A stretch of DNA of 64,000 nt from contig JAFEBL010000045.1 of assembly GCA_018242665.1 (NCBI GenBank), forward strand, positions 41,163 through 105,162, read 5' to 3'. Origin of the DNA: Nitrospira sp. (lineage in GTDB: Bacteria; Nitrospirota; Nitrospiria; Nitrospirales; Nitrospiraceae). The stretch's first letter is position 1. Each line of letters opens with the position of its first letter. The notes beneath the pieces were generated by a model, which searched no databases, had not been told where the DNA came from, and saw only the letters and a program-made list of their open reading frames with translations. Of this stretch, positions 26,429 through 36,177 are shown piece after piece. The position numbers and the translations under genes are program-made.

Positions 26429-27163
26429 ATGGCGAACCATTTCATCAGCAGAATCCTGGTGGCGGCACTGACGGTGGCCAGTCTTGGCGCGGCCGTGCCG
26501 GCATCGGCCAACACCGAAGTAGAAACGGCCGAACTGCTCATCAAATTGGTCCAAGTCGGCCGCGGTGTGCTTTCGGACAATCAGGCGCTCATCAATGACG
26601 CCGGCAAAGGTGACAAGGGATTCACCGGCGACTTTGTCGCCAATCAAGTGATTGAACGGTTCCGCAAGGCGACGAAGATTGATTTGAGTCGACCTGCCAC
26701 CGTACCGCAAGGGCAGTTGTTCCAGGCCATGGTGGAATCCGAAAAGGAAGTCATCGATGAGGCGCAGCCTGTGATCAACAAACAGGGGGTTGGCTTTAAG
26801 GGCATGATTCCCGCCGTCTTTGCCAGGAAATCCGGCGAGCGCTTTTATCGCAAGACCGGGATCCGCGTCAAATTGACCAGCACAGACTTTCGCTATCCCG
26901 GAAACCGTCCCGATGAATTTGAATCCGAAGTGTTGAGACTCTTCGCCGACACGCGTCACCCCAAGGGGCAACCCTACAGCAGGGCCACCATGCTTGATGG
27001 TCGGCCGGTGTTGCGCATGATGGATCCGGAGTATGCCGCGACCACGTGCCTCAGCTGTCACGGCAATCCTAAAGGGGACCGCGATGTGACGGGCGCCAAG
27101 AAAGAAGGGTGGCATGAAGGGGATCTCGCCGGCGCCATCAGTATTGTCATCCCAATGAAATAG
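26429..27163 (+). CDS. Periplasmic c-heme DUF3365 (Tll0287-like) sensor protein
   Basis: 244 residues. A signal peptide ('ILVAALTVASLGAAVPASA', residues about 9-27) leads to a soluble domain of the DUF3365 family: 'LIKLVQVGRGVLSDNQALIN', 'GFKGMIPAVFARKSGERFYR' and 'RATMLDGRPVLRMMDPEYAATTCLSCHGNPKGD' in pieces, with one c-type heme site Cys207-Leu-Ser-Cys210-His211. Such domains occur as extracytoplasmic redox or gas sensors. The start at 26429 has AGAAGGAGGGG just upstream. As first gene of the chemosensory cluster it may supply a heme-based signal to the MCP; that link is inferred from position. Confidence 0.8.
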   Translation: MANHFISRILVAALTVASLGAAVPASANTEVETAELLIKLVQVGRGVLSDNQALINDAGKGDKGFTGDFVANQVIERFRKATKIDLSRPATVPQGQLFQAMVESEKEVIDEAQPVINKQGVGFKGMIPAVFARKSGERFYRKTGIRVKLTSTDFRYPGNRPDEFESEVLRLFADTRHPKGQPYSRATMLDGRPVLRMMDPEYAATTCLSCHGNPKGDRDVTGAKKEGWHEGDLAGAISIVIPMK

Positions 27164-27212
27164 CGCCAGTCGCTTGTTGCTGCACACCTTTAGCCGGTTC
27201 GGAGGAAGAGGC

Positions 27213-27575
27213 ATGAGTAAGATCGTGGTCGTCGATGATTCATACGCCGAATTGCAGTTGATCGAAGGGTATCTCAAGTCCGCCAACCACACGGTGGTGT
27301 CCTATCCCAACGCGGATAAATTGGAGGACAAGCTGGCCGTGGATAAGCCGGATGTGATCGTGTTGGACGTGGTCATGCCAGGACGCAATGGGTTTCAAGC
27401 CTGCCGTGACCTCAAGAGCGACGACCGTTTCAAGGAGATTCCGATTGTGCTCTGCACATCCAAGGGGCAGGAAAGCGATAAGTTTTGGGGACAACAGCAG
27501 GGTGCGACAGGCTATGTGGTGAAACCATTCAAGGCCGAGGACTTAATTGCAGCGGTGAAACGGGCATTGAACTAA
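27213..27575 (+). CDS. pilH: PilH-like single-domain response regulator
   Basis: 120 residues, only a receiver domain. Conserved residues are present: Asp8/Asp9 in 'VVVDDSYAE', phospho-acceptor Asp52 in 'VIVLDVVMPGRNG', Thr82 in 'IVLCTSKGQESDKFWGQQQGA' (given in part) and Lys104 in 'YVVKPF'. The 'CTSKGQESDKFWGQQQGATG' segment is the hallmark of PilH of the Pil-Chp twitching system. Start at 27213 has GGAGGAAGAGG upstream. It would take phosphate from the CheA-type kinase encoded downstream. Confidence 0.88.
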   Translation: MSKIVVVDDSYAELQLIEGYLKSANHTVVSYPNADKLEDKLAVDKPDVIVLDVVMPGRNGFQACRDLKSDDRFKEIPIVLCTSKGQESDKFWGQQQGATGYVVKPFKAEDLIAAVKRALN

Positions 27576-27578
27576 CCC

Positions 27579-28124
27579 ATGCGCGACGTGCCAATCATTC
27601 CATCCACTCTCGCTGCGGCATCTCCGGCTTCAGATACCTCCGGTGGATCCAGGCCATCCGCCTCCTCGCCCCACGGTTCGTTGCGGATGTGTCTGTTGAC
27701 CCTGGGCGGAGAGCTGTTCGCGATCGATCTGCGCCATGTCAGTGAAGTGTTCGAAGTAGAATCCGTCACCGCCGTGCCCGGTATGCCCGGGTACCTGACG
27801 GGTGTCACCAATTTACGGGGAACCGTCATTACATTGGTAGATCTCCGGGGAAGTCTCGGCCTCCCGGCTGGACGCGCGGTGCTGCCGATTGCGGTGGTGG
27901 TTCGTCATGGCGCTCGGCAGGTCGGGGTGCTTGTCGACCATGTTCCGGAAATTCATACCGTGGCGCGTGAGCAACTGTTGCCCGCCATGCAGGCCGGTCC
28001 TGCCGGGGCGCGCCCGTGCGTGTCGGCGGTGCTTCGCGTCGACCAGCGTCTCGGGGGCGTGTTGGAGGTTCCACAGGTATTTGCCCAGGTGGACGGAGCA
28101 AGCGCCGTAATGCCGGGGCTCTAA
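27579..28124 (+). CDS. pilI: CheW-like adaptor (PilI type)
   Basis: 181 residues: a Pro/Ser-rich N-terminal tail of about 30 residues, then a CheW domain with 'LTLGGELFAIDLRHVSEVFE', 'VTAVPGMPGYLTGVTNLRG', 'VITLVDLRGSLGLP' and 'VGVLVDHVPEIHTV'. CheW proteins couple the MCP to CheA at the inner face of the membrane. It follows the response regulator by three bases and precedes the MCP, the order pilH-pilI-pilJ-chpA known from Pil-Chp systems. Confidence 0.9.
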   Translation: MRDVPIIPSTLAAASPASDTSGGSRPSASSPHGSLRMCLLTLGGELFAIDLRHVSEVFEVESVTAVPGMPGYLTGVTNLRGTVITLVDLRGSLGLPAGRAVLPIAVVVRHGARQVGVLVDHVPEIHTVAREQLLPAMQAGPAGARPCVSAVLRVDQRLGGVLEVPQVFAQVDGASAVMPGL

Positions 28125-28220
28125 ACGATACAGCCATACAGGTTCGACCGCCGCGCGACCCCTGAAGAGACCGACCGGCCGGTGAACCACTGGAACTGCA
28201 GTAACAAGGAGGAGCGTACG

Positions 28221-30095
28221 ATGATCGGCCAAGGCGTCACGAATCGATTCCAGGACATGAAGACACGGTCGAAGCTGTTCCTCGGCTTCGGTCTCGTGAG
28301 TCTCATCATCATGATCATGGCCAGCGTCGGTGTGTTCACGCTCCGCCAACTCAGCACACACTCCCAAACGGTCTACGGAGACTATACGGTTCCCTTGGCC
28401 GACTTTGCACAGATGGGTACGGCGCTCACCAAGCACCATCAGATTCTGTTGGACGTGGCGTCGGCGACGAAGCAAGCGGACTTCACGCAGGACGTGGCCA
28501 GACTTCCCGCACTGAAGGCGGAGATCGAGAAGGCGGTCAACCACTACAAGACCACCACCCTTCGAGTGTCGCGGGCCGGACGGGATGAGCAGGCGGACCT
28601 GACATTGTTCGAGCCGGCCTTAAGAAAGTACTTCCAAGATGCCGATGGCGCGCTCAGCGCCATGGCCGACAGTTTCGATCGCAACACCCTGTCCGCGTCC
28701 CAAGCCGAGCAGATGCGAGCCCTCGGTATCCTGGCGCTGACCGTGAATCTGACGCCCTCGTTCGACAACGTCGTCAAACGTCACAATGAACAGGTGTTGA
28801 CCATCGAAGCCATTGCCAAAGACTTGAACGAAGATGCCCAGGCCCTTGCAACCCACGGGACGTTCATTCTGGTGGCCGGTGGTTTGGGCGCGGTGGCGCT
28901 CGGGTTGTTTGTCGGATATCTCCTGGCGACATTCTTGGCTCGCAACATCACGCACATTGCCAACGTGGCCACGCAGGCCGCCGGCGGCAATTTGCAGGCG
29001 CGCGCGAAAATCGAGTCGCATGATGAGTTGGGACAGATGGCTACCGCCTTCAACTCCATGTTGGACCGAATTACCGCCCTGGTGTCGACCGAAGAAGAAC
29101 GCGATCTCATGCAGAAACGCCTGATGCAATTCCTCGTGCTCGTCTCCGAAGTCGGTAAGGGAGACTTGACCCGTCGAGGCGAAGTGACGGCCGACATGTT
29201 CGGAAACCTGGCCGACGGCTTCAATCTCATGATCGCGCGATTCGGCCAGTTGCTGAAACAGGTGCGTGAAGCCGCCGACCGTGTGAACAAGTCGGCCGGT
29301 ACGCTCCGTGATTCGGCCGGACAGATGTCTGGAACGGCCCGCGTGCAAGCGGAAGAGTCGGTACGGACGCTGGGTGCCGTCGAACAGCTCGCTGCTGGTA
29401 TGCGTCAGGTCGCCAGCACCGCGGGGGCGTCATCAGATTCCGCGAAGCAAGTGTTGTCAGCGACGGAACGCGGAAACGTGGCGGTGCAGGAAACGGTGCG
29501 CGACATGCAAAGTATTCGTTCGGCGGTGCAACGCATGTCCAAGCAGGTGAAAGGCCTGGGTGACCGTTCGCTCGAAATTTCTCAGATCGTGTCGACCATT
29601 CGTGATATCGCCAACCAGACGAACCTGCTCGCGCTCAACGCCGCCATCGAGGCGGCGGGCGCCGGTGAGGCCGGTGCGCGATTCGCCGTCGTCGCCGACC
29701 AGGTCAGAAAGCTGGCGGAAAGCTCCACGCAGGCTACGCGTGAAATTGCGGACCTCGTCAAGGTCATTCAAACGGAAACGCAGGATGCGGTGGTCGCGAT
29801 GGAACATGAAACACAGGCCGTGGAAGCCGGATCTGCCTCGGCTCTCCGGACCGGTGACGTGTTCGCCGAAATTTCAGACATTGCGAAACGGTCGTCCGAG
29901 CTGGCTCAGAATATCGCCAGCGCCGCGTCAGACCAGACCTCGTCGACGGAAAAGGTCGGTCGTGCGATTAAGGAATTCACCGGCGGTGCCGTCGCGACGC
30001 AGAAACAGACGGACTCCACCCGGTTGACGATTGAAGACATGGCCAAGCTGGCCGAAGGCCTCAACTCGTCGGTCGCGCAGTTCAAATTGGTCTAA
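28221..30095 (+). CDS. pilJ: Methyl-accepting chemotaxis protein (PilJ-like)
   Basis: 624 residues. TM1 about 19-41, a four-helix-bundle periplasmic sensor region, TM2 about 212-238, HAMP about 239-285, a second HAMP-like segment ('[20 protein letters not shown]'), then the signalling hairpin with tip '[20 protein letters not shown]' and '[20 protein letters not shown]'. The tip has Gly where most MCPs have Arg (EAARAGE becomes EAAGAGE). Start 28221 has AAGGAGGAGC upstream. No PAS or heme site is in the protein itself, so ligand input may come through the periplasmic domain, possibly with the c-heme DUF3365 protein. pilJ is used in the broad sense. Confidence 0.9.
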   Translation: MIGQGVTNRFQDMKTRSKLFLGFGLVSLIIMIMASVGVFTLRQLSTHSQTVYGDYTVPLADFAQMGTALTKHHQILLDVASATKQADFTQDVARLPALKAEIEKAVNHYKTTTLRVSRAGRDEQADLTLFEPALRKYFQDADGALSAMADSFDRNTLSASQAEQMRALGILALTVNLTPSFDNVVKRHNEQVLTIEAIAKDLNEDAQALATHGTFILVAGGLGAVALGLFVGYLLATFLARNITHIANVATQAAGGNLQARAKIESHDELGQMATAFNSMLDRITALVSTEEERDLMQKRLMQFLVLVSEVGKGDLTRRGEVTADMFGNLADGFNLMIARFGQLLKQVREAADRVNKSAGTLRDSAGQMSGTARVQAEESVRTLGAVEQLAAGMRQVASTAGASSDSAKQVLSATERGNVAVQETVRDMQSIRSAVQRMSKQVKGLGDRSLEISQIVSTIRDIANQTNLLALNAAIEAAGAGEAGARFAVVADQVRKLAESSTQATREIADLVKVIQTETQDAVVAMEHETQAVEAGSASALRTGDVFAEISDIAKRSSELAQNIASAASDQTSSTEKVGRAIKEFTGGAVATQKQTDSTRLTIEDMAKLAEGLNSSVAQFKLV

Positions 30096-30143
30096 GAGAC
30101 ATCCAGGCGAGCGGTGTCGCCGTTCGGATGTGAAAGTGGGGCG

Positions 30144-33100
30144 ATGAGCGCTGATTTTGATCGCGACCAGCTGCTGGATATCTTCGTTGCCGAAGCCGGC
30201 GACGATATGGCGCAATTCTGGAAAGCGCTTCACCCGGACGATCAGGGGGCGCCGGACGCTGCCGACGTCGCCCATTTGCATACGGTCGGGCACAAATTGA
30301 AGGGCGCGGCGCTGCTGTATGGATTCCCCGGCCTTGGCCGTCTCGGCGCGCTGCTGGAGGAGACCCTGGAACGCGTCGGAGAAATCGCTCCCGCCGCATG
30401 GCCACTTGCCCTTCAGGTGATGCGCGACATCGTTGTCTCCTTCCGGGCGCAAGTGGCCCAGATCGGTCGAGGGGGAGGGGAGGACGCTGCTGTGGTCGAG
30501 GGATTTGTCCGGCGCTGTGCGGAGTTTCTTCCCCCTGCTGCACAAGATGCCGCTACTGTTCCCCCTGCGGTGGATCTTGCCGACGACTACCTCATTCCAG
30601 CCATTGACGATGAAGTTCTGTCGTACTTCTCGCCCGAGGCGGATGAATATCTGACCGCCATTCAGACGCTGCTGCAACGTGTCGAGCGAGACCAGGCGGA
30701 TGCCGAGGCGATTCACCAACTGTACCGGGTCGCGCATACGCTCAAGGGGTCTGCCTATACGGTCGGATGCCAGGTCGTGGGCGATGTGGCCTATCCCATC
30801 GAGTCTTGCATGACCGCGATTCGCGAGGGAACTGCCTGTTTGGCGCCGGATTGGATCGCCACGATCCGGCATGCTGTGGATGTGATGCGATCGTTACTGG
30901 CGCGAGATGTGCGGCAGTTGCCGAAGTTGCGACAGGATGTTCCCTGCATCCTCATGATGCTTCACGAATTGCAACAGGCGGAACATCGGCCCACCCCTGT
31001 CGAGGAACCTGCCGCGATTCAGGAGCGCGCCGATCCGCCTGTGGCTCTGTCCCAGGAAGCGCGCGCGCGCCCTCACGTTGACGAACCATCAGAAGCCCGC
31101 CATGAGGAGTTGTCCGATGCGTATTTGGTCCCTCCGCTTGATGCGGAGGTGATTTCGTACTTCGCACCTGAAGCGCAGGAATATCTCGACAGTCTCGAAA
31201 CCGATTTGCTGCGAGTAGACAAGGACGCCGCCAATCCCGACATCATTCATCAGCTCTTCCGCACGGCGCATACGTTGAAAGGGTCCGCCTATACCGTCGG
31301 ATTCCAATCGATCGGGGACCTGACGCATCACATTGAAGATTTCATGGGAGCGGTACGCGAGGGGCACCTGCACGTTCGATCGGGCCATACTGATGTCTTG
31401 CTCCGCGCGGTTGACGTGATTCGTGGTCTCATGCGGCGTGATCCCTCGGTCGTGAGTCGAACCAGGGAACGATTTGCCACCTCGTTACATGAACTCAGAC
31501 TCCTGGTCGACGGGTCTCCCATCGTGTCTTCTCTACAGGAACCAGCCGCAGCTGCAGCCTTGTCTCCGGTAGACACTCCGGAGGAGGACGGCACGGCCAC
31601 GGTCCAAATTGGTGAGGGAAAATCGGGAGACGAGCGGGAAGTGATTCGTGTCAGTCGCGACCGCTTGGAACGCTTGCTGAATCTGGTCGGCGAGTTGGTG
31701 ATTGATCGAGGTCGTCTCGAACAACGTCTGCGGACGCTGAATCACTTGGCCCTGCAGGTCTTGTCGAACAAGAATCGCTTGACGGACGCGGTACGCACAT
31801 TTGAAGACAAACATACGTTTTCCTTTCAACCTTCGCCGGCGCCCGCAGAAAGACCGATGCCTCCGGACGCTCCAGGAATCAGCGATTTCGGCAGCCTGGA
31901 GTTCGATCGGTACGACGATTTCAATATTCTCGCCCGTCGCATCAGCGAGGTGACCGCCGATATCTCCGAATCCATGGCACAGCTCTCCGGATCGATCCAC
32001 CGCGCTCAAGACGATATGGGGTCTTTGCAGCAACTGACGCTGAGCATGCGTGATGAAATCGCGCGAGCGCGCATGGTGCCGATCGGGACGCCGTTCACGC
32101 GGTTTCGCCGAGCTGCCCGGGAGATGGCCAGGGCCACGGGCAAAGACGTCAATTTGGTTACCTCCGGTGAACAGACGGAAATTGACACGGGCGTGGTGGA
32201 GCGGCTGGTCGATCCGTTGGTCCATTTGGTCAGAAATGCGGTGTATCACGGCATTGAACCAGCCGCCGCCCGTATCGCGCAGGGAAAACCGGCCGTCGGC
32301 ACAATCTATCTGCACGCCGCCCACCGGGGGAATTCGGTGCTCATCGAGGTGGAAGACGATGGGGCCGGTCTCGATCTTGCCAAGATCAAAGCCAAGGCCG
32401 TGGCGCTGGGCCTGGTCAGACAGGATGTCGCCGATACGCTTCCCGACAGCGAAGTCATCAAGTTCATCTTCCTGCCGGGCTTCACAACTGCCGATGCCGT
32501 CGGTGGTCAGGCCGGGCGAGGAGTTGGAATGGATGTGGTGAAGCGCGTCATCGAGACGATGAACGGCCATATCGAAGTGGAATCGGTCTATGGGCAAGGC
32601 ACGAAATTTACGATGCATCTGCCGCTGACCCTCTTAATCGCCACGGCACTGCTGGTCCGCGTCGGTAGCGAGCGATACGCCATCCCGCTCCCCAGCGTGC
32701 GAGAAGTGACGATGCCTGCCGCCTCGACGGTGCAACAGATGGGCGATCGCTCCGTATTGCAGATTGGTGACGAAGCCATCGAGGTGTATCCGCTCGCGAG
32801 TCTCATTCGACGGGAAGCCGGCACGATTGACGGGGTGTCGCCCGTGGTGATCGTGCGCACCTCCACCGGCGTACTTGGTTGCGCGGTGGATGAATTGCTG
32901 GGCCGCCAGGAAATCGTCATCAAGTCGCTGGGCGGATTGAAGCCGTATGAACGCTCGGTGTTTGGGGGCGCCACGATTGATCCGGAAGGCCGAGTGGTTC
33001 TGGTGTTGGACGTAAGCCGTCTCACCACGCGCGAATACCATGACGTGCTGTCGCATACCCAGGTGCAACGGCTGTCGGCCAGCGTGGAATCACCAGTTGA

Positions 33101-33512
33101 GTTGGATACACCGCAGACCTCCGCGACTCCATTGCCTCTGTTGTTGATCGACGACTCACTGAGTATCAGAAAGTTCGTCGGGCGGATGTTGGAGTCCGCA
33201 GGGTATACAGTGGACACCGCGACCGATGGCGAAGAGGGGTGCCGCAAAGCCATGATGCAGCCTTATCAGCTCATCATCACCGATCTCGAAATGCCGAAGC
33301 TCAATGGTTACGAAGTGATCCAGGCGTTGCGCGCAAGACCGCAGACCCACAGTACACCGATTTTGGTCATGACGACGCGCGCCGGGGAAAAACATCGCCA
33401 GATGGCTGTGAGTGTTGGTGCGTCGGGTTATATCGCCAAACCGGTCGAGGAACGAGCCTTGGTTCAAGAAGTGCGCAAATGGACGGAGCGTGGCGCCGGG
33501 ATCGAAAAGTAG
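30144..33512 (+). CDS. chpA: Hybrid CheA histidine kinase with three Hpt domains and a receiver (ChpA type)
   Basis: 1122 residues. Three Hpt domains with intact histidines: His50 ('TVGHKLKGAALLYGF'), His198 ('RVAHTLKGSAYTVG') and His376 ('RTAHTLKGSAYTVG'); the second and third are near-duplicates. Then P3 dimerisation ('RLERLLNLVGELVIDRGRLE'), the HATPase domain ('LVHLVRNAVYHGIEPAAARI', 'VEDDGAGLDLAKIK', 'GQAGRGVGMDVVKRVIE'), a CheW-like domain, and a C-terminal receiver with Asp1047 in 'ITDLEMPKLNGYE' and Lys in 'GYIAKPVEE'. This is the ChpA/PilL architecture with fewer Xpt domains. It phosphorylates itself and then PilH-like regulators. The ATG at 30144 is favoured over 30114 by family start. 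Confidence 0.94.
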   Translation: MSADFDRDQLLDIFVAEAGDDMAQFWKALHPDDQGAPDAADVAHLHTVGHKLKGAALLYGFPGLGRLGALLEETLERVGEIAPAAWPLALQVMRDIVVSFRAQVAQIGRGGGEDAAVVEGFVRRCAEFLPPAAQDAATVPPAVDLADDYLIPAIDDEVLSYFSPEADEYLTAIQTLLQRVERDQADAEAIHQLYRVAHTLKGSAYTVGCQVVGDVAYPIESCMTAIREGTACLAPDWIATIRHAVDVMRSLLARDVRQLPKLRQDVPCILMMLHELQQAEHRPTPVEEPAAIQERADPPVALSQEARARPHVDEPSEARHEELSDAYLVPPLDAEVISYFAPEAQEYLDSLETDLLRVDKDAANPDIIHQLFRTAHTLKGSAYTVGFQSIGDLTHHIEDFMGAVREGHLHVRSGHTDVLLRAVDVIRGLMRRDPSVVSRTRERFATSLHELRLLVDGSPIVSSLQEPAAAAALSPVDTPEEDGTATVQIGEGKSGDEREVIRVSRDRLERLLNLVGELVIDRGRLEQRLRTLNHLALQVLSNKNRLTDAVRTFEDKHTFSFQPSPAPAERPMPPDAPGISDFGSLEFDRYDDFNILARRISEVTADISESMAQLSGSIHRAQDDMGSLQQLTLSMRDEIARARMVPIGTPFTRFRRAAREMARATGKDVNLVTSGEQTEIDTGVVERLVDPLVHLVRNAVYHGIEPAAARIAQGKPAVGTIYLHAAHRGNSVLIEVEDDGAGLDLAKIKAKAVALGLVRQDVADTLPDSEVIKFIFLPGFTTADAVGGQAGRGVGMDVVKRVIETMNGHIEVESVYGQGTKFTMHLPLTLLIATALLVRVGSERYAIPLPSVREVTMPAASTVQQMGDRSVLQIGDEAIEVYPLASLIRREAGTIDGVSPVVIVRTSTGVLGCAVDELLGRQEIVIKSLGGLKPYERSVFGGATIDPEGRVVLVLDVSRLTTREYHDVLSHTQVQRLSASVESPVELDTPQTSATPLPLLLIDDSLSIRKFVGRMLESAGYTVDTATDGEEGCRKAMMQPYQLIITDLEMPKLNGYEVIQALRARPQTHSTPILVMTTRAGEKHRQMAVSVGASGYIAKPVEERALVQEVRKWTERGAGIEK

Positions 33513-33558
33513 GAACGTTTGGCGATTTCTGCCCTTGCTGGCAGAATACAGGTCATAG

Positions 33559-34122
33559 ATGGGACTTCGAAGAAATCAGGCAGTCACCGTGGTGAGCGGG
33601 CAAGCGGTCAGGTTTCTCGTGACGCTGATCGGGCATTGTTCCATCGCATTTCCCGCGCAATGGGTTCGCGGCATTGTGATGCCTTCGGCCGCAGGCCGGG
33701 AGGGTGCGGTAATCTGGGCCGGTGTGGTGTACGAACACACTGATCTCGCCGGCCGCTTGCGGCTGCTGTCTCGAGTGCAGAGCGTCGACACAAGGCTGAT
33801 TCTCTACGGCCACGATCAACAGGCGCGATCCTTTGGCGTGGACAAGGTGCTGGGATTGCTGGATGTGGAACGACCGCTGATCCATCCGCTTCCCGTTCAC
33901 TTCCGCGGTGCAGAGCGTGATCGACTGCTGGGATTGTTTGCCGATCAGGATGCTGTCGCCTTGATTGCCAATCCATACTGGGTCTTGGAACTCCCGCTTC
34001 GCAAAAATGCGCTTGACCTGTTTGCCGTACGGCTTTCCGAACAGCAGCCGGGGGAGCATGGTGCCAGACTTCAATTGCCTGTTCCCGCGCTGGTTGAAGC
34101 ATCGGCACAGCAAATCGGGTGA
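33559..34122 (+). CDS. Divergent CheW-like protein
   Basis: 187 residues. The pattern 'VRFLVTLIGHCSIAFPAQWV' then 'GIVMP', and 'GVDKVLGLLDVERPLIHPLP' follows the CheW fold, though key loops differ ('WAGVVYEHTDLAGRL' replaces the usual G-x-x-N-x-R-G). The C-terminal half ('VALIANPYWVLELPLRKNAL') is extended. It lies between the kinase and a regular CheW, and overlaps the next leader by a few bases. Probably an accessory adaptor; the assignment rests on weak similarity and context. Confidence 0.55.
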   Translation: MGLRRNQAVTVVSGQAVRFLVTLIGHCSIAFPAQWVRGIVMPSAAGREGAVIWAGVVYEHTDLAGRLRLLSRVQSVDTRLILYGHDQQARSFGVDKVLGLLDVERPLIHPLPVHFRGAERDRLLGLFADQDAVALIANPYWVLELPLRKNALDLFAVRLSEQQPGEHGARLQLPVPALVEASAQQIG

Positions 34123-34144
34123 GCATCACAGTCGAGGATCGTTC

Positions 34145-34624
34145 ATGTTACGCGGTCAGCTACGCATACAGGGGCAATCGGCTTCAACAGGCGCGACGGA
34201 GGGGCGCGCTCAGCATATGGTCGTGTTTTCGGTGGCCGGGTACCGGTTGGCGGCAAGATCTGAGGAGATCAGCGGCATCATGCGTTGGCCTGGCGCCATT
34301 CCGGTTCCCAGCGAGACGCCGTTCGTTGCCGCGCTTGTCCGGCTGGAGGAAGGTTGTCTGCCGGTCTTTGACCTCGCGAGTAAGTTCCAACGAATGATGC
34401 GAGAAGGAGAGTCCCTGTGCCTGGTCGTGAAACACGTGGATGGACCGCTGGCCGTGTGCATTGATGCCGAAGTGCCGTCCCTGCAGATGGTGCCACGCTC
34501 GTCGGTACAGTATCGCCTCGGCGACGATCCCGATATCGCCGGATCCTGTATGGCCGGCGGGGAACAGCTTCCTATCATCAACCTGGCCACCCTTGGAGTT
34601 TCATCGAGTCGTTGCGCTGGATGA
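34145..34624 (+). CDS. CheW-like adaptor protein
   Basis: 159 residues. CheW domain with 'MVVFSVAGYRLAARSEEISG', 'PFVAALVRLEEGCLPVFDLA' and 'LCLVVKHVDGPLAVCIDAEV'. The N-terminus is a short Gln/Ser-rich tail. The ATG at 34145 is well placed within the operon; longer frames run through the previous gene. It is the third stand-alone CheW-like protein in the cluster, so different adaptors may serve different receptors or array positions. Confidence 0.75.
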   Translation: MLRGQLRIQGQSASTGATEGRAQHMVVFSVAGYRLAARSEEISGIMRWPGAIPVPSETPFVAALVRLEEGCLPVFDLASKFQRMMREGESLCLVVKHVDGPLAVCIDAEVPSLQMVPRSSVQYRLGDDPDIAGSCMAGGEQLPIINLATLGVSSSRCAG

Positions 34625-34649
34625 GCCAGACATTGCGTAGAGGAATGAC

Positions 34650-36125
34650 ATGCCAAAGATCTTGATCGCCGATGACAGCATTGCGGTTCGTAAGGTAGCG
34701 GAACGCCTTTTGACTGAGGCGGGAATGGGTGTCACCCTGGCGGCAAACGGGTCCGAAGCACTGGCGATCTTGGCAAAGGATCGTCCGGACTTGATCGTCT
34801 CCGATGTGATCATGCCGGACAAAAGCGGCTACGAGGTCTGCGCCTACATTCGTGGGCAGGCGAACCTGGCGGACTTGCCGGTGTTGCTCATCAGCGGGAT
34901 TGTGAACGACGAAGTCTCTCGTCAAGCCGAAACCTGCAAAGCCGATGGGGTCTTGAAAAAGCCGTTCCAGGGCTCCTCGCTGAAGGATCGCGTGCTGGAT
35001 CTGTTGACGAAGCGGCCGCACAAGGCTGCGCCGGTTCCCGAGCCGCCGCATCAAGACACGGTCGCTGAACCATCAGTACCTGATCCCATGCCCGTGATGC
35101 AGGTCGTTTCTGTTCAAGATGACTGTGCGCCAACGTCTCATGACCCTGTGGAACCACAGCCGGTGATCGAGCCGGTCACGATGGATGTGCCGGAGCCGGT
35201 GGCTTTGTCTCTGAGTCACGAGCTGTCGGTTGACGACCCTCCTGTCGGGCACGCTGCTGAGCCGAGTGTCTCCATCCACCATGATGAGCAGCATCAGGCG
35301 GTGCTGGCCCAGCGTGATGCGCGAATTGCCGAACTCGAAGCACAGCTTGGCGAGGAGCGGCGCGTCCATGCTGAGCAGATGCGGCAGATTCAAGAGGTCT
35401 TGTACGAACAACGGCACCAGAGTGACGCCATGGTCTCTCGTGTTCAACTGCTTGAGCAGACCTTGGCGGATGAACGTACGCAACAGGCGGTTCTCACTCA
35501 ACGAATGGAAGACATCGCGAAGCAGGCCCATCGCGCGGGTGAGTTGGAAGCCTTGCTCGCAGAGGAGCGGCATCGTGTCGAACATCTGTCTCAACAGGTT
35601 TCCGACGCGACGCATCACGCCGCGAGGATCACGGAGTTGGAAGCGCATTTGGAGGCAGAGCGGGAGGCCGCCAATCAATTGGTCCAACAGATTACCGGCC
35701 TTGAACATGTGGAAGATCGTGTGCGCGAATTGGAGCGGACGCTATCGGCGGAGCGCGAAGCGTCCGAGACTCGACGGGGAGAGCGTGCGCAATTGGAGAA
35801 AGTGGCCGCACGGGTAGGCCTGCTGGAAGAAGCTGAGGAAAAATCCCGTGCTCAGGTGCTTGACCTGGAAACGGCGTTGTCGGCCGAGCGGGAAGCCGGA
35901 GCTGCCCTGCTCGCGCAGGTCACGCAACTGGAACAGGGCGCCGTGCATGTTCAGGAATTGCAACATGCGCTGTCTGCCGAACAGGAGCGGTCGCAGCAGC
36001 TGGCGCAACGCGCGGCCGATGCCGAGCAGCTGGCGGAGCAATCGACGCGTCGGTTCGAAGACCTCGCGAGGAAGTTGGGCGAAATCGCCGGCCTGGCATC
36101 TCAACTTGGGGCCGGAAGACGATAA
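34650..36125 (+). CDS. Response regulator with long coiled-coil tail (FrzS-like layout)
   Basis: 491 residues. The N-terminal receiver (about 1-118) is complete: 'ILIADDSIAVRKVAERLL', phospho-acceptor Asp52 in 'LIVSDVIMPDKSGYE', and Lys in 'GVLKKPFQ'. A Pro/Val/Glu-rich linker follows to about 210, then a continuous coiled coil to the end, made of repeated 'RxxELExxLxxER' heptads ('ARIAELEAQLGEERRVHAEQ', 'ELEALLAEERHRVEHL', 'LETALSAEREAGAALLAQV'). This layout recalls FrzS of gliding motility, which moves between poles. Here it may localise output to a cell pole; inferred from layout only. Confidence 0.75.
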   Translation: MPKILIADDSIAVRKVAERLLTEAGMGVTLAANGSEALAILAKDRPDLIVSDVIMPDKSGYEVCAYIRGQANLADLPVLLISGIVNDEVSRQAETCKADGVLKKPFQGSSLKDRVLDLLTKRPHKAAPVPEPPHQDTVAEPSVPDPMPVMQVVSVQDDCAPTSHDPVEPQPVIEPVTMDVPEPVALSLSHELSVDDPPVGHAAEPSVSIHHDEQHQAVLAQRDARIAELEAQLGEERRVHAEQMRQIQEVLYEQRHQSDAMVSRVQLLEQTLADERTQQAVLTQRMEDIAKQAHRAGELEALLAEERHRVEHLSQQVSDATHHAARITELEAHLEAEREAANQLVQQITGLEHVEDRVRELERTLSAEREASETRRGERAQLEKVAARVGLLEEAEEKSRAQVLDLETALSAEREAGAALLAQVTQLEQGAVHVQELQHALSAEQERSQQLAQRAADAEQLAEQSTRRFEDLARKLGEIAGLASQLGAGRR

Positions 36126-36177
36126 GACGGTTACTCGCAGACTGTGCGGCGAGTGGGTGAGGAGGCAGGATACGGTC

